Positions 7,871 through 16,607 are shown, counted from the stretch's first letter. The stretch is 64,000 nt of DNA from DASQEH01 sp038237745 (GCA_038237745.1 JBBRYJ010000001.1:496001-560000); one strand, 5' to 3'. The notes: generated by a model not told the origin, from the letters alone. A program made the numbers and translations.

Positions 7871-10375
7871 TCAGGAGGTCGGTGGCAATGCCTCTTCGAT
7901 CGGGGGGGCGTCCGGGAGCTCGGACTTCGCCGTACCGGCGAACGTGAAGTGTGCGTCCGTTCCTTCACCTTCGACGTCAACGAGAACGATCTGACCCGGC
8001 CCGACCTCGCCGTACAGCATCTTCTCGGCGAGGGTGTCCTCGAGGTCGCGCTGGACGGTCCGCCGCAGCGGCCGCGCTCCGAGCACCGGGTCGAACCCGC
8101 GCCGGGCCAGCAGCTCCTTGGCCGCCTGGGTCAGCTCGAGACCCATGTCGCGGTCCTTCATCCGGATCTCCACGGCATCGATCATGTAGTCGACCATCGA
8201 GATGATCTCGTCCTGCGTCAACGGCGGGAAGACGATGATCTCGTCGACACGGTTGAGGAACTCTGGACGGAAGTGCTGCCGGAGCTCTTCGGACACCTTC
8301 GCCTTCATCTTGTCGTAGGAGCCCTGCGTGTCGCTCGACTGCTGGAACCCGAGGTTCACCCCCTTGGCGATGTCGCGGGTGCCGAGGTTCGTCGTCATGA
8401 TGATCACGGTGTTCTTGAAGTCGACGACCCTGCCCTGCGAGTCGGTGAGGCGCCCCTCCTCGAGGATCTGAAGCAATGAGTTGAAGATGTCGGGGTGAGC
8501 CTTCTCCACCTCGTCGAACAGGACGACCGAGAACGGCTTGCGGCGGACCTTCTCGGTCAGCTGGCCGCCCTCTTCGTAGCCGACATAGCCGGGAGGGGAC
8601 CCGAACAGGCGCGAGATCGTGTGCTTCTCGGAGTACTCGCTCATGTCGAGCTGGATCAGCGCGTCCTCGTCACCGAACAGGAACTCGGCCAGCGTCTTCG
8701 ACAACCACGTCTTTCCGACACCTGACGGGCCGGCGAAGATGAACGAGCCGCCGGGCCGCTTTGGGTCCTTGAGGCCTGCGCGGGTACGCCGGATGGCCCT
8801 CGACAAGGCCCTGATCGCCTCGTCCTGGCCGATGACCCGCTTGTGGAGCTCGTCTTCCATCTTCAGCAGCCGGGTGGACTCGGCCTCACTGAGCTTGACG
8901 ATAGGGATGCCGGTCGCTGTCGCGAGTACCTCTGCGATGAGCTCCTCGTCGACCTCCGCCACGACATCCATGTCGCCGGCCTTCCACTGCTTCTCGCGCT
9001 CGGCCTTGGCGAGGATGAGCTTCTTCTCCTCGTCGCGCAAGGAGGCCGCCAGCTCGAAGTCCTGGGCGTCGATCGCGCCCTCCTTGTTGCGGCGCACGAC
9101 GGCGATCTTCTCGTCGAACTCGCGCAGGTCCGGTGGGGCCGTCATCCGGCGGATACGCAGCCTGGCGCCGGCCTCGTCGATCAGGTCGATGGCCTTGTCG
9201 GGCAGGAACCGGTCGGAGATGTAGCGGTCGGCGAGGGTTGCTGCGGAAACGAGCGCCTCGTCTGTGATCGTCACCCGGTGGTGCGCCTCGTATCGGTCGC
9301 GCAACCCCTTGAGCATCTCGATGGTGTGGGCGATCGAGGGCTCGGCCACCTGGATGGGCTGGAAGCGCCGCTCGAGCGCGGCGTCCTTCTCCAGATGCTT
9401 GCGGTACTCGTCGAGCGTGGTGGCCCCGATGGTCTGGAGCTCGCCTCGCGCCAGCATCGGCTTGAGGATGCTTGCGGCGTCGATGGCGCCCTCCGCTGCG
9501 CCGGCTCCGACGAGAGTGTGGATCTCGTCGATGAACAGCACGATGTCGCCGCGCGTGCGGATCTCCTTGAGCACCTTCTTGAGGCGCTCCTCGAAGTCAC
9601 CGCGGTAGCGGGAGCCAGCCACCAGGGCACCCAGGTCGAGGGTGTAGATCTGCTTGTCCTTGAGAGTCTCGGGCACATCGCCGCGGACGATGTCCTGGGC
9701 GAGGCCCTCGACGATCGTGGTCTTGCCAACACCGGGCTCCCCGATGAGAACCGGGTTGTTCTTGGTGCGGCGGGACAGGATCTGCATGACCCGCTCGATC
9801 TCTTTACCACGTCCGATGACCGGGTCGAGCTTGCCCTCTCGAGCGCCCTGGGTGAGGTTGCGTCCGAACTGGTCGAGCACGAGCGACGACGAAGGCGCCC
9901 CCTCTGTCGGAGCCCCCGCGCTCGCGGTCTCCTTACCCTGGTACCCCGAGAGCAGCTGGATCACCTGTTGACGGACCCGGTTGAGGTCGGCGCCCAGCTT
10001 GACGAGCACCTGTGCGGCGACGCCTTCGCCCTCGCGGATGAGACCGAGAAGAATGTGCTCGGTGCCGATGTAGTTGTGCCCCAGCTGAAGGGCCTCGCGA
10101 AGGCTCAGCTCCAACACCTTCTTGGCCCGCGGGGTGAACGGGATGTGGCCGCTCGGCGCCTGCTGTCCTTGGCCAATGATCTCCTCGACCTGTGCACGCA
10201 CCGCTTCGAGTGAGATGTTGAGGCTCTCGAGCGCCTTGGCGGCCACTCCCTCGCCCTCGTGGATGAGGCCGAGCAGGATGTGCTCGGTGCCGATGTAGTT
10301 GTGACTCAGCATCCGGGCCTCTTCTTGGGCCAGGACGACGACGCGCCGCGCGCGGTCAGTGAACCTCTCGAACAT
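7871..10375 (-). CDS. clpC: ATP-dependent Clp protease ATP-binding subunit ClpC
   Basis: An 834-residue AAA+ unfoldase that feeds proteins to ClpP. Two Clp_N repeats (HNYIGTEHILLGL twice) come first. NBD1 follows with Walker A GEPGVGKT at about 212-219, then the UVR-type middle region (EFDEKIAVVRRNKEGAID, EEKKLILAKAEREKQW). NBD2 has Walker A GPSGVGKTW and the ClpP-docking-region context. An ATG at 10384 is in frame, but AAGGAG lies only 2 nt before it and 11 nt before the ATG at 10375. ClpC proteins normally begin MFERFTDRARR, so 10375 is preferred. A CGC-N5-GCG site of ClgR type lies upstream. Confidence 0.96.
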   Translation of the reverse strand: MFERFTDRARRVVVLAQEEARMLSHNYIGTEHILLGLIHEGEGVAAKALESLNISLEAVRAQVEEIIGQGQQAPSGHIPFTPRAKKVLELSLREALQLGHNYIGTEHILLGLIREGEGVAAQVLVKLGADLNRVRQQVIQLLSGYQGKETASAGAPTEGAPSSSLVLDQFGRNLTQGAREGKLDPVIGRGKEIERVMQILSRRTKNNPVLIGEPGVGKTTIVEGLAQDIVRGDVPETLKDKQIYTLDLGALVAGSRYRGDFEERLKKVLKEIRTRGDIVLFIDEIHTLVGAGAAEGAIDAASILKPMLARGELQTIGATTLDEYRKHLEKDAALERRFQPIQVAEPSIAHTIEMLKGLRDRYEAHHRVTITDEALVSAATLADRYISDRFLPDKAIDLIDEAGARLRIRRMTAPPDLREFDEKIAVVRRNKEGAIDAQDFELAASLRDEEKKLILAKAEREKQWKAGDMDVVAEVDEELIAEVLATATGIPIVKLSEAESTRLLKMEDELHKRVIGQDEAIRALSRAIRRTRAGLKDPKRPGGSFIFAGPSGVGKTWLSKTLAEFLFGDEDALIQLDMSEYSEKHTISRLFGSPPGYVGYEEGGQLTEKVRRKPFSVVLFDEVEKAHPDIFNSLLQILEEGRLTDSQGRVVDFKNTVIIMTTNLGTRDIAKGVNLGFQQSSDTQGSYDKMKAKVSEELRQHFRPEFLNRVDEIIVFPPLTQDEIISMVDYMIDAVEIRMKDRDMGLELTQAAKELLARRGFDPVLGARPLRRTVQRDLEDTLAEKMLYGEVGPGQIVLVDVEGEGTDAHFTFAGTAKSELPDAPPIEEALPPTS

Positions 10376-10507
10376 ATGACTCATCGCTCCTTGCTTGTGC
10401 GTGCCTCACCATGGTAGTCGCACACACGCACGGCTCGTCCGTGATCACGGTGCGACCAAGGCAACCTCACACGGGGGCGACATGTTCCCGTCTGTAGTGC
10501 CGACCGG

Positions 10508-10524
10508 TTACGCCGGAGGCGAAC
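10508..10524 (-). promoter_or_regulatory. Candidate ClgR operator upstream of clpC
   Basis: CGC at 10511-10513 and GCG at 10519-10521 are spaced by five bases and flanked by A on both sides. This is the CGC-N5-GCG core recognised by ClgR, the actinobacterial activator of clp genes. It lies about 130 bp before the clpC start. Assignment is by motif only. Confidence 0.4.
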
Positions 10525-10525
10525 G

Positions 10526-10560
10526 CACCCCCCGACCCGGCCACGTTGGGTCGGGCGGTG
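10526..10560 (-). terminator. Terminator hairpin after lsr2
   Basis: CCCGACCC at 10531-10538 pairs perfectly with GGGTCGGG at 10548-10555 around a 9-nt loop. After one C-C mismatch, CACC pairs with GGTG. This makes a 12-pair stem 40 nt past the lsr2 stop and before the clpC promoter region. Confidence 0.7.
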
Positions 10561-10599
10561 CCTCGAGGCCGCAACCCGATGCGGCGAGACGTCGCAGAG

Positions 10600-10929
10600 T
10601 CAGTGTGCGATGTCGAAAGCGGTGCGTATGTCGGCTGGCACCCGGCCGCGGTCGGACACTTCGCGACCCTGCGCGCGGGCCCATTCGCGGATCTCCGCTG
10701 GGCTCGGACCGGAAGCGGACCTCCCACGCGACGACCGCCGAGACGACTGCCGCCCAGAGGTCCTCCGCGCGGACCCGACATAGATTGCCAAGGCGTCACG
10801 CAAGGCGGAAGCGTTCCTCGTGGATAGGTCTATCTCATACGTCGTGCCGTCGAGCCCGAATGTCACGGTCTCCTCGGCGCTCGTGCCGTCGAGGTCGTCT
10901 TCCAAGACGGTGTGCGTACGCTTAGCCAC
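10600..10929 (-). CDS. lsr2: Histone-like nucleoid-structuring protein Lsr2
   Basis: A 109-residue xenogeneic silencer that binds AT-rich DNA and bridges it, the actinobacterial counterpart of H-NS. The N-terminal dimerization domain (EETVTFGLDGTTYEIDLS) is followed by a basic linker rich in Arg and Ser. The C-terminal DNA-binding domain has IREWARAQGREVSDRGRVP with the minor-groove RGR loop. The frame is open 42 codons upstream, but GTG at 10929 has AGGAGGA six bases before it, giving the usual start VAKRTHTVLEDDLDG. It follows lysS by 73 nt. That gap is AT-richer than its surroundings and could hold a separate promoter. Confidence 0.95.
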   Translation of the reverse strand: MAKRTHTVLEDDLDGTSAEETVTFGLDGTTYEIDLSTRNASALRDALAIYVGSARRTSGRQSSRRSSRGRSASGPSPAEIREWARAQGREVSDRGRVPADIRTAFDIAH

Positions 10930-11002
10930 TGCAATTCCTCCTGAGAAGTGATGAAGCTCTAAAGTAACAGAACGTAGTGTCGCGAAGCGAACCGAACTGC
11001 CG

Positions 11003-12520
11003 CTATTGCGGTCGCAGCAGCGGAAAGAGAATCGTCTCGCGTATTCCGACCCCATACAGCAACATCACCAGCCGGTCGATGCCCATACCCATTCCTCCGG
11101 CGGGAGGCATACCGAACTCCATCGCCTGCAGGAATGTCTCGTCCAGTTCCATGGCATCGTGATCACCCATTGCAGCCAAGAGCGACTGCTCGACGAGGCG
11201 CTGGCGCTGGATCACGGGATCATTCAGCTCCGAGTACGCGGTCGCAAGCTCAACCCCGTTGACCACAAGGTCGAAGGCCTCGACCATCCCTGGCTGCGTG
11301 CGGTGCGGCTTTGCCAGCGGAAACACCGACTCGGGATAGTCCATGACGAATGTCGGGGTGAGCAGGGTATGCTCCACCAGCTTTTCGTACAGCTCCACGA
11401 TGATGTGAGCGACGGTCATCTCGGGCCCGACGACGACATCGCGTTCTTGAGCATGGGACCGTAACGCCAGCTCCGGCGTCTCGAGTGTGATCTCCTCCCC
11501 TAAATTGTCGGACACGAGCTCGAGCAAGGTGGCGTAGCGCCATTCGGCGGTGAGGTCGATCCGAGACCCGTCACGCACAGTTACCATTGTGCGGTCGATG
11601 GCCTGTGCCGAGTCGAGCACCAGGATACGTAGCAATTGCGCCATACTCCGATAGTCGCCATAGGCGTCATAAGCCTCGAGCATCGAGAACTCCGCCGCGT
11701 GGGTCGAGTCCAGACCTTCGTTGCGGAACGTTCTCCCGATCTCGTAGACGCGCTCGACCCCGCCCACCATTGCGCGCTTGAGGTCGAGCTCCAAAGCGAT
11801 GCGAAGCAGCATCTGCTGGTCGAAGGCATTGAGGTGCGTGCGGAACGGCCGAGCCGCAGCACCACCGTTGGTCGCCTGGAGGATGGGAGTCTCCACCTCG
11901 ACGTAGCCCCGTGCGTCGAGGGTGGCTCGGAGAGTTCGCAGCACCGCCGCCTTGTCACGGACAACCGAGCGCGCCTCTGGCCGCACGATCATGTCCACAT
12001 AGCGCAACCGCACCCGGGCTTCGTCGGACAGAGGTGTGTGGTCGTTGGGAAGTGGACGCAACGTCTTCGCGGCCATCCGCCATGACTGCACCTGGACGGA
12101 GAGCTCCCCCCGTCGGCTGGTGACGACCTCGCCCCGGACTGCGATGTGGTCCCCGATGTCGACGAGCGCCTTGAGGTCTGCGAGCGGCTGCTCGCCGAGG
12201 TCGGCCAGCGAGAACATCGCCTGGAGCTCGGTGCCGTCGCCCTCTCTGAGCCGGGCGAAGCAGAGCTTGCCGGTGTTGCGGAGGAAGATGACACGGCCGG
12301 TCACCGCGACCACGGCCCCGGTGCGAGCATCGGGGCCGAGCTCGCCGGCGTCGTAGTCCGTCGTGACCTGGCGTAGGGAGTGTGTGCGCTCGACGGTGAC
12401 CGGGTACGCCTCCAGCCCCCGCTCGATCAGGGTGTCCCGCTTCTCCCGGCGAACCCTCATCTGCTCCGGCAGGTCGTCGGCGCCGGTAACGCCTCGCGGG
12501 AGGTCAGGGGTGTCGGGCAT
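11003..12520 (-). CDS. lysS: Lysyl-tRNA synthetase, class II
   Basis: A 505-residue enzyme that charges tRNA-Lys. The N-terminal OB-fold anticodon-binding domain (VVAVTGRVIFLRNTGKLCF) precedes the class II catalytic core. Motif 2 is FRNEGLDSTHAAEFSMLE and motif 3 is GMGIDRLVMLLYG, with the substrate-binding region ELNDP. Length is normal. TAACCT seven bases before the ATG suggests its own leaderless promoter, although coaX-panC lie upstream on the same strand. Lsr2 follows, the order seen in mycobacteria. Confidence 0.96.
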   Translation of the reverse strand: MPDTPDLPRGVTGADDLPEQMRVRREKRDTLIERGLEAYPVTVERTHSLRQVTTDYDAGELGPDARTGAVVAVTGRVIFLRNTGKLCFARLREGDGTELQAMFSLADLGEQPLADLKALVDIGDHIAVRGEVVTSRRGELSVQVQSWRMAAKTLRPLPNDHTPLSDEARVRLRYVDMIVRPEARSVVRDKAAVLRTLRATLDARGYVEVETPILQATNGGAAARPFRTHLNAFDQQMLLRIALELDLKRAMVGGVERVYEIGRTFRNEGLDSTHAAEFSMLEAYDAYGDYRSMAQLLRILVLDSAQAIDRTMVTVRDGSRIDLTAEWRYATLLELVSDNLGEEITLETPELALRSHAQERDVVVGPEMTVAHIIVELYEKLVEHTLLTPTFVMDYPESVFPLAKPHRTQPGMVEAFDLVVNGVELATAYSELNDPVIQRQRLVEQSLLAAMGDHDAMELDETFLQAMEFGMPPAGGMGMGIDRLVMLLYGVGIRETILFPLLRPQ

Positions 12521-12527
12521 GCGCGAG

Positions 12528-12533
12528 AGGTTA
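12528..12533 (-). promoter_or_regulatory. -10 element of leaderless lysS
   Basis: TAACCT on the minus strand, seven bases before the lysS ATG at 12520. Confidence 0.5.
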
Positions 12534-12579
12534 CGGCATCACGCGGCTGCTCTCCCGATGCCTTTCAGCGCGCCGGCCG

Positions 12580-13356
12580 TCATGCATTCCGTTCGAAGAT
12601 GAGCCTCAGTCCCTCGAGCGTGAGCCAGGGCTCCTGGTGCGTCACCGTCTCGCAGTGACCCAGGACGACGCCGGCCAGCTCACCGGTAGCGATCACCTCG
12701 ACGTCACCGCGCAGGCACCCGAGCTCGTCGATGATCCGGGTCACGATGCCGTCTACCTGGCCCGCCAACCCGTACACGGCGCCGGACTGGATGGCCTCGA
12801 CGGTGTTCTTGGCGATCACCGACCTCGGCGCCACCAGCTCGACCTGCCGAAGCTGCGCGCCCTGGGCGTCGAGCGCCTGAAGCGAGATCTGGACGCCCGG
12901 AGCGATCGCCCCGCCGATATAGCTGCCGCCGACGTCCACCACGTCGAACGTTGTCGCCGTGCCGACGTCGACTACGACACAGGGAGCTCCGAACCGGTCC
13001 AGAGCCGCCACAGCGTTCGAGATCCGGTCCGTCCCCACCTCGCGGGGGTTGTCTGTGAGGACCGGCAGGCCACTCCTGACGCCCGGCCCGACGACCACCA
13101 CTCTGGCCCCCGGGAGATAACCGGCAAGAGCCGCCCGCAGTTCGCGAAGCGCCGCCGGGACGGCGGAGCAGAGGCACACACCGTCCACGGGGGATCCGCT
13201 GTGCCGGCGAGCGAGCAGCGAGGAGATGAGCAGCCCCCAGTCGTCGGAGGTACGACGGTCGCCGGTCGTAACCCGCCACCGGGCCGCGGGCTCCGAAGAC
13301 TCGTAGCTGCCGATCATCGTCTGCGAGTTCTGCACCGCGATACACAGAGTGGTCAC
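12580..13356 (-). CDS. coaX: Type III pantothenate kinase CoaX, with an altered phosphate-1 motif
   Basis: A 258-residue ASKHA-fold kinase homologue for the first step of CoA synthesis. Conserved family blocks are easy to see: TDNPREVGTDRISNAVAAL, VVVDVGTATTFDVVD, YIGGAIAPGVQ and NTVEAIQSGAVYGLAGQVDG. The N-terminal DxGNT motif is not intact. Here residues 5-13 read CIAVQNSQT, so the Asp is Ala7 and the first Gly is Gln9. ATGGLA is also ATGELA. The GTG start overlaps the panC stop by 4 nt (GTGA), which fixes it and implies translational coupling. The gene belongs to the family with high certainty, but kinase activity is in doubt. Confidence 0.88.
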   Translation of the reverse strand: MTTLCIAVQNSQTMIGSYESSEPAARWRVTTGDRRTSDDWGLLISSLLARRHSGSPVDGVCLCSAVPAALRELRAALAGYLPGARVVVVGPGVRSGLPVLTDNPREVGTDRISNAVAALDRFGAPCVVVDVGTATTFDVVDVGGSYIGGAIAPGVQISLQALDAQGAQLRQVELVAPRSVIAKNTVEAIQSGAVYGLAGQVDGIVTRIIDELGCLRGDVEVIATGELAGVVLGHCETVTHQEPWLTLEGLRLIFERNA

Positions 13357-14252
13357 GATGCCCAGAATGCTGCGTGCGGCGACGAGGCGTTGGCGGCCCC
13401 GAGCTCGACCGCGACGTTGTCGACCAGTCGGGTCGCGCCAACCCAAGCGGCGACCAGTATTCTGCCGTTCCCGCGCTCGGGAGGACGGCTGAGATCGGCC
13501 GCCGTCACGGTGAGGTAGTCGACCGCCAGCCCCGGCTCCGAGGACAGCACGCCCTCAGCCGCTTCCAGCGCTGCGGCGGGACCGGCAGACCCTGCACCCC
13601 GGCCCGCCTGGAGCGCCCTGCTCAGAGTCAGGGCGGTACGCCGCTCCGGTTCCGACAGATAGCGGTTCCGCGAGCTCAGAGCCAGTCCGTCGGCGTCTCT
13701 GATGGTCTCCGCGCCCACCACGTGGACCCCTAAGCACAGCTCGTCGACCATGCGCCCGACCAGGACGAGCTGCTGGTAGTCCTTCTCGCCGAAGACGGAC
13801 ACATCGGGCCGCACAAGGCCGAAGAGCTTCGAGACGACGGTGAGCATGCCGCGGAAGTGTCCCGACCTGCTCGCTCCTTCGAGGATCCCCCCCAACGGTC
13901 CGGGGTCGATAGTGACGAGAGGTTCACCAACCGGGTAGATCGCAGGTACCTCTGGTGCGAAGACGACGTCGACCCCGGATTCCCGACATATGTCCAGGTC
14001 GGCCTTGCGTGGTCGCGGGTATCGCGTCAGGTCCTCCCCAGGCCCGAACTGCAGCGGGTTGACGAAGATCGACACGACCAGTGTGCGGGCGAGGGACGCG
14101 GCAGTGCCGAACAGGTGGAGGTGTCCCTCGTGAAGCGCCCCCATGGTCGCTACAAGAGCGGTGGGATGTTCTCGGTCTGGACCGGACGCATCGGGTACCG
14201 AGGCCGTACCGAGTGCCTCGCGCAGCTCGGCGCGGGTCTCGGCAACGATCAC
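13353..14252 (-). CDS. panC: Pantoate--beta-alanine ligase
   Basis: A 299-residue pantothenate synthetase that joins pantoate and beta-alanine with ATP. Motifs are complete: MGALHEGHL (HIGH-type, residues about 37-45), SIFVNPLQFGPGEDLTRYPR, FGEKDYQQL and ALSSRNRYLS (KMSKS-type). It overlaps the upstream DUF2520 gene by 4 nt and the downstream coaX by 4 nt, so the three are one translationally coupled unit. The usual neighbour panD (aspartate decarboxylase, source of beta-alanine) is missing between panC and coaX. Confidence 0.96.
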   Translation of the reverse strand: MIVAETRAELREALGTASVPDASGPDREHPTALVATMGALHEGHLHLFGTAASLARTLVVSIFVNPLQFGPGEDLTRYPRPRKADLDICRESGVDVVFAPEVPAIYPVGEPLVTIDPGPLGGILEGASRSGHFRGMLTVVSKLFGLVRPDVSVFGEKDYQQLVLVGRMVDELCLGVHVVGAETIRDADGLALSSRNRYLSEPERRTALTLSRALQAGRGAGSAGPAAALEAAEGVLSSEPGLAVDYLTVTAADLSRPPERGNGRILVAAWVGATRLVDNVAVELGAANASSPHAAFWAS

Positions 14253-15139
14253 CCGGTAGACCGGTCGAGGGCCTTGTCGAGGGTCTCGAGCAGGGCACGA
14301 GCGCGTCGTGGTTCGAGCCGACCGTCAAGAACAGCACGGCCGGCCGTGGCCCGAGCCATCGCGACATAGGACTCGAGGGTCGCCGGGGATGACATCGTGA
14401 GGGTCCGGAGGTGCTCTGCCACGGTCTGCACGTCGCCGCGCACGATCGGACCTGTCAAGGCAGCATCGCCGTACGTCAGCGCGTTGTCGAGCGCCGCAGT
14501 CAGAAGCGGGCGGAGCGTTGCGGCCGGGTCGTCCGTTCCCGTCTCACGCAGAAGGTCCATCGCCTGCGACACCAAGGTGACGAGATGGTTGGCTCCATGC
14601 GCGAGCGCCGCGTGGTACTGCGCGCGGTCGTGATCCGCCACCCTCACGACAGTGCCACCGAGGTCGTTCACAAGAGCCTGCGCGGTGGTGTACTCGTCGA
14701 CCGCAGAGGTCACGCCGTATGCGCACCCTGCCAGGCGCTCAAGGTCGACGTCGGTTCCCGTGAAGGTCAGGGCCGGATGCATCGCGATACCCCTGGCGCC
14801 GATATTCAGAGCCGGCTGGAGCACAGCCAGTCCGTGACGGCCGCTTGTATGGACCACGAGCTGCCCGCGGCGAATCGCCTTGGAGGCAACGAGCATCCGG
14901 ACCACGTTGTCGAGCACGTCATCTGGGACAGTGAGGAGTAGGAGCTCGGCGGACTTGGCGACCGACGTGGGTTTCAGGACCCGGACGCCCGGCAGCATCG
15001 TCTCGATGCGCGTGCGGGAGGCGGCCGACTCGCCTGCGACTGCCGTGATCTCGTGACCCTGGGAGCGAAGGGCCGCCGCCAGCACCGCCCCCACCCGACC
15101 GGCGCCGATGACGCCGACGCTGTACCTGGCAGCGTGCAT
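14249..15139 (-). CDS. Rossmann-fold DUF2520 protein, possible ketopantoate reductase
   Basis: A 296-residue NAD(P)-dependent dehydrogenase-like protein. The nucleotide-binding motif GVIGAGRVGAVLAAALR is at residues 8-24. The middle has MHPALTFTG, typical of DUF2520, and the C-terminal helical domain includes AQYHAALAHGANHLVTL. It is the first gene of the panC-coaX unit and overlaps panC by 4 nt. Together with the fold, this suggests the ketopantoate reductase step. PanG enzymes of this general type are known in other bacteria, but I cannot confirm membership of the PanG group. The start has AGGCGGG upstream. Confidence 0.8.
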   Translation of the reverse strand: MHAARYSVGVIGAGRVGAVLAAALRSQGHEITAVAGESAASRTRIETMLPGVRVLKPTSVAKSAELLLLTVPDDVLDNVVRMLVASKAIRRGQLVVHTSGRHGLAVLQPALNIGARGIAMHPALTFTGTDVDLERLAGCAYGVTSAVDEYTTAQALVNDLGGTVVRVADHDRAQYHAALAHGANHLVTLVSQAMDLLRETGTDDPAATLRPLLTAALDNALTYGDAALTGPIVRGDVQTVAEHLRTLTMSSPATLESYVAMARATAGRAVLDGRLEPRRARALLETLDKALDRSTG

Positions 15140-15345
15140 GGTGACCCGCCTTTCCGTTCCAGTCCTCCTCGGAGGTACCAGACGTCTGTGCGCTTGAGCG
15201 ACCTAACCCGGTCGCACCTTAACCATAGCCGCTGGAGTCGGCCCCGACTGTCGCCGCCAGGCGTGCAATGTCTCACACCGACCACGCGGTCAGCGGGTGG
15301 CGAGTCACCGGGAGAAACGTTCTTGCAGGCGGACGAGAGTGCACC

Positions 15346-15351
15346 TAGCGT
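15346..15351 (+). promoter_or_regulatory. -10 element of leaderless VOC gene
   Basis: TAGCGT, seven bases before the ATG at 15359. It picks this ATG over the longer open frame upstream. Confidence 0.5.
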
Positions 15352-15358
15352 CAGGCGG

Positions 15359-15742
15359 ATGAGCCTGACGATTCAGACAATCAGCTTCGACTGCCATGAC
15401 CCAGCCGCGCTCGCCACGTTCTGGCAGCAGGTACTCGGGTGGCGGGTGACATACCAAACCGACGACGAATGGGTGCTCGAGCCACCTGAAGGAAGTCAGC
15501 AGGACGGTGTCGCACCGGACCTCCTCTTCTTCAAGGTGCCGGACGAGAAGTCGGTCAAGAACCGCCTCCACCTCGATCTTCGGCCGCAGGACCGTGATGC
15601 GGAGGTGGCGCGAGTAGTCGGGCTGGGGGCCCGTGAGGTCGACATCGGGCAGGGTGAGCAGACCTGGGTGGTGCTCGCGGACCCTGAAGGAAACGAGTTC
15701 TGTGTGCTGCGGGCTCTCACGGCCGAGGAGCTCTCCGAGTAG
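15359..15742 (+). CDS. VOC family (glyoxalase-like) protein
   Basis: A 127-residue single-domain protein: IQTISFDCHDPAALATFWQQVLGW at the start, FKVPDEKSVKNRLHLDL in the middle and VVLADPEGNEFCVL near the end. This is the common actinobacterial glyoxalase-like layout (PF18029 type). The ExxFC end and conserved His-Asp pair are present. The ligand is unknown. It is divergent from DUF2520 with 219 bp between starts. It marks the left edge of the block that interrupts the pantothenate-folate cluster. Confidence 0.82.
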   Translation: MSLTIQTISFDCHDPAALATFWQQVLGWRVTYQTDDEWVLEPPEGSQQDGVAPDLLFFKVPDEKSVKNRLHLDLRPQDRDAEVARVVGLGAREVDIGQGEQTWVVLADPEGNEFCVLRALTAEELSE

Positions 15743-15781
15743 CCGGCGCTGTCGCCGGGATCGCCCAGGACGGCAATGGTC

Positions 15782-16570
15782 TCAGTCGAGCACGGGGCCG
15801 CGCCGCACCCGTCGGTGGAACTCCCCGACCCAGTCGTCGACCGGCCACGTGGACTGGATCAGCCAGGTGGCTCCGGCGTCGGCATACTCTCCTGCAGGCA
15901 CACCCGGGGCCCATGGCGCGACGACGTCCCAGCCGTCGGATACGTCACCAGCCAGGTATCCGGAGAGCATGTCGGGGGTGAGCAGCTCCTCCGATCCGAT
16001 GGGAACGATCCCGTCCCACGAGTGTGCCCTTCGGAGCGGTCGTCGGTTCGGCGCGACGCCAGCCACCCAGATCGGAGGTCTGGGCCGCTGCACCGGGGCC
16101 GGGCGGACGTCTGCTTCGACGTGCAGGTGGACACCGACGTGACTGGCGTGTCCAGTCCGAAGTAGCTGGTCGAGCACGTCCAAGCCCTCGTCGAGGATGG
16201 CTGCACGGACCCGTGGGTCGGCCTCGTCTCCGAACGCCTCGAAGTCCGCATCGGCCGGTTCACCGAGCCCGACACCCAGCACCGCGCGACCTCCGCTCAG
16301 GTGGTCGAGCGTGAGCAGGTGCTTCGCCACCACCCAGGGCCGACGCCTCGAGAGCGGTGTGACGAGCGTCCCGATGCGGACCACTTCCGTGACCTGCGCG
16401 ATCGCGCCGAGCAGTACCCAGGGGTCGTGGACGTCGGGAGGACTCTGCGTTGCCCATCGGAGGTGGTCCCACAGGAAGACACCGTTCCAACCGGCCTTCT
16501 CGGCGTCACTGGCGATCTCGAGGATCTTGGCCGGCTCCGTGAAGGGTGGGATGTTGACGCCGAACAGCAT
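15782..16570 (-). CDS. LLM-class flavin-dependent oxidoreductase
   Basis: A 262-residue luciferase-like monooxygenase family protein, slightly short for the family. It shows the typical pattern: GWNGVFLWDHLRW, VVRIGTLVTPLSRRRPWVVAKH, LDHLSGGRAVLGVGLG and PPIWVAGVAPNRRPLRRA. In actinobacteria many such proteins use coenzyme F420, others FMN; I cannot tell which here. A leaderless-type -10 precedes the ATG. It is divergent from the methyltransferase gene, with only 43 bp between start codons. Confidence 0.85.
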   Translation of the reverse strand: MLFGVNIPPFTEPAKILEIASDAEKAGWNGVFLWDHLRWATQSPPDVHDPWVLLGAIAQVTEVVRIGTLVTPLSRRRPWVVAKHLLTLDHLSGGRAVLGVGLGEPADADFEAFGDEADPRVRAAILDEGLDVLDQLLRTGHASHVGVHLHVEADVRPAPVQRPRPPIWVAGVAPNRRPLRRAHSWDGIVPIGSEELLTPDMLSGYLAGDVSDGWDVVAPWAPGVPAGEYADAGATWLIQSTWPVDDWVGEFHRRVRRGPVLD

Positions 16571-16576
16571 CCTGGG

Positions 16577-16582
16577 AACGTA
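16577..16582 (-). promoter_or_regulatory. -10 element of leaderless LLM oxidoreductase gene
   Basis: TACGTT on the minus strand, six bases before the ATG at 16570. Confidence 0.55.
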
Positions 16583-16601
16583 TCGCAGACTGCTGAGCGG
16601 C

Positions 16602-16607
16602 TAGCGT
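16602..16607 (+). promoter_or_regulatory. -10 element of leaderless methyltransferase gene
   Basis: TAGCGT, six bases before the GTG at 16614. It is back to back with the -10 of the LLM gene, 19 bp apart. Confidence 0.55.

Noticed and set aside
8843..10213. 456-codon open frame on the plus strand opposite clpC
   Set aside because: Shadow frame of a high-GC coding sequence; clpC is unambiguous and the translated product resembles no protein.
13357..13446. Longer start for coaX
   Set aside because: It would add 30 Arg-rich residues inside panC; the GTGA overlap and family length favour 13356, and the altered motif remains either way.
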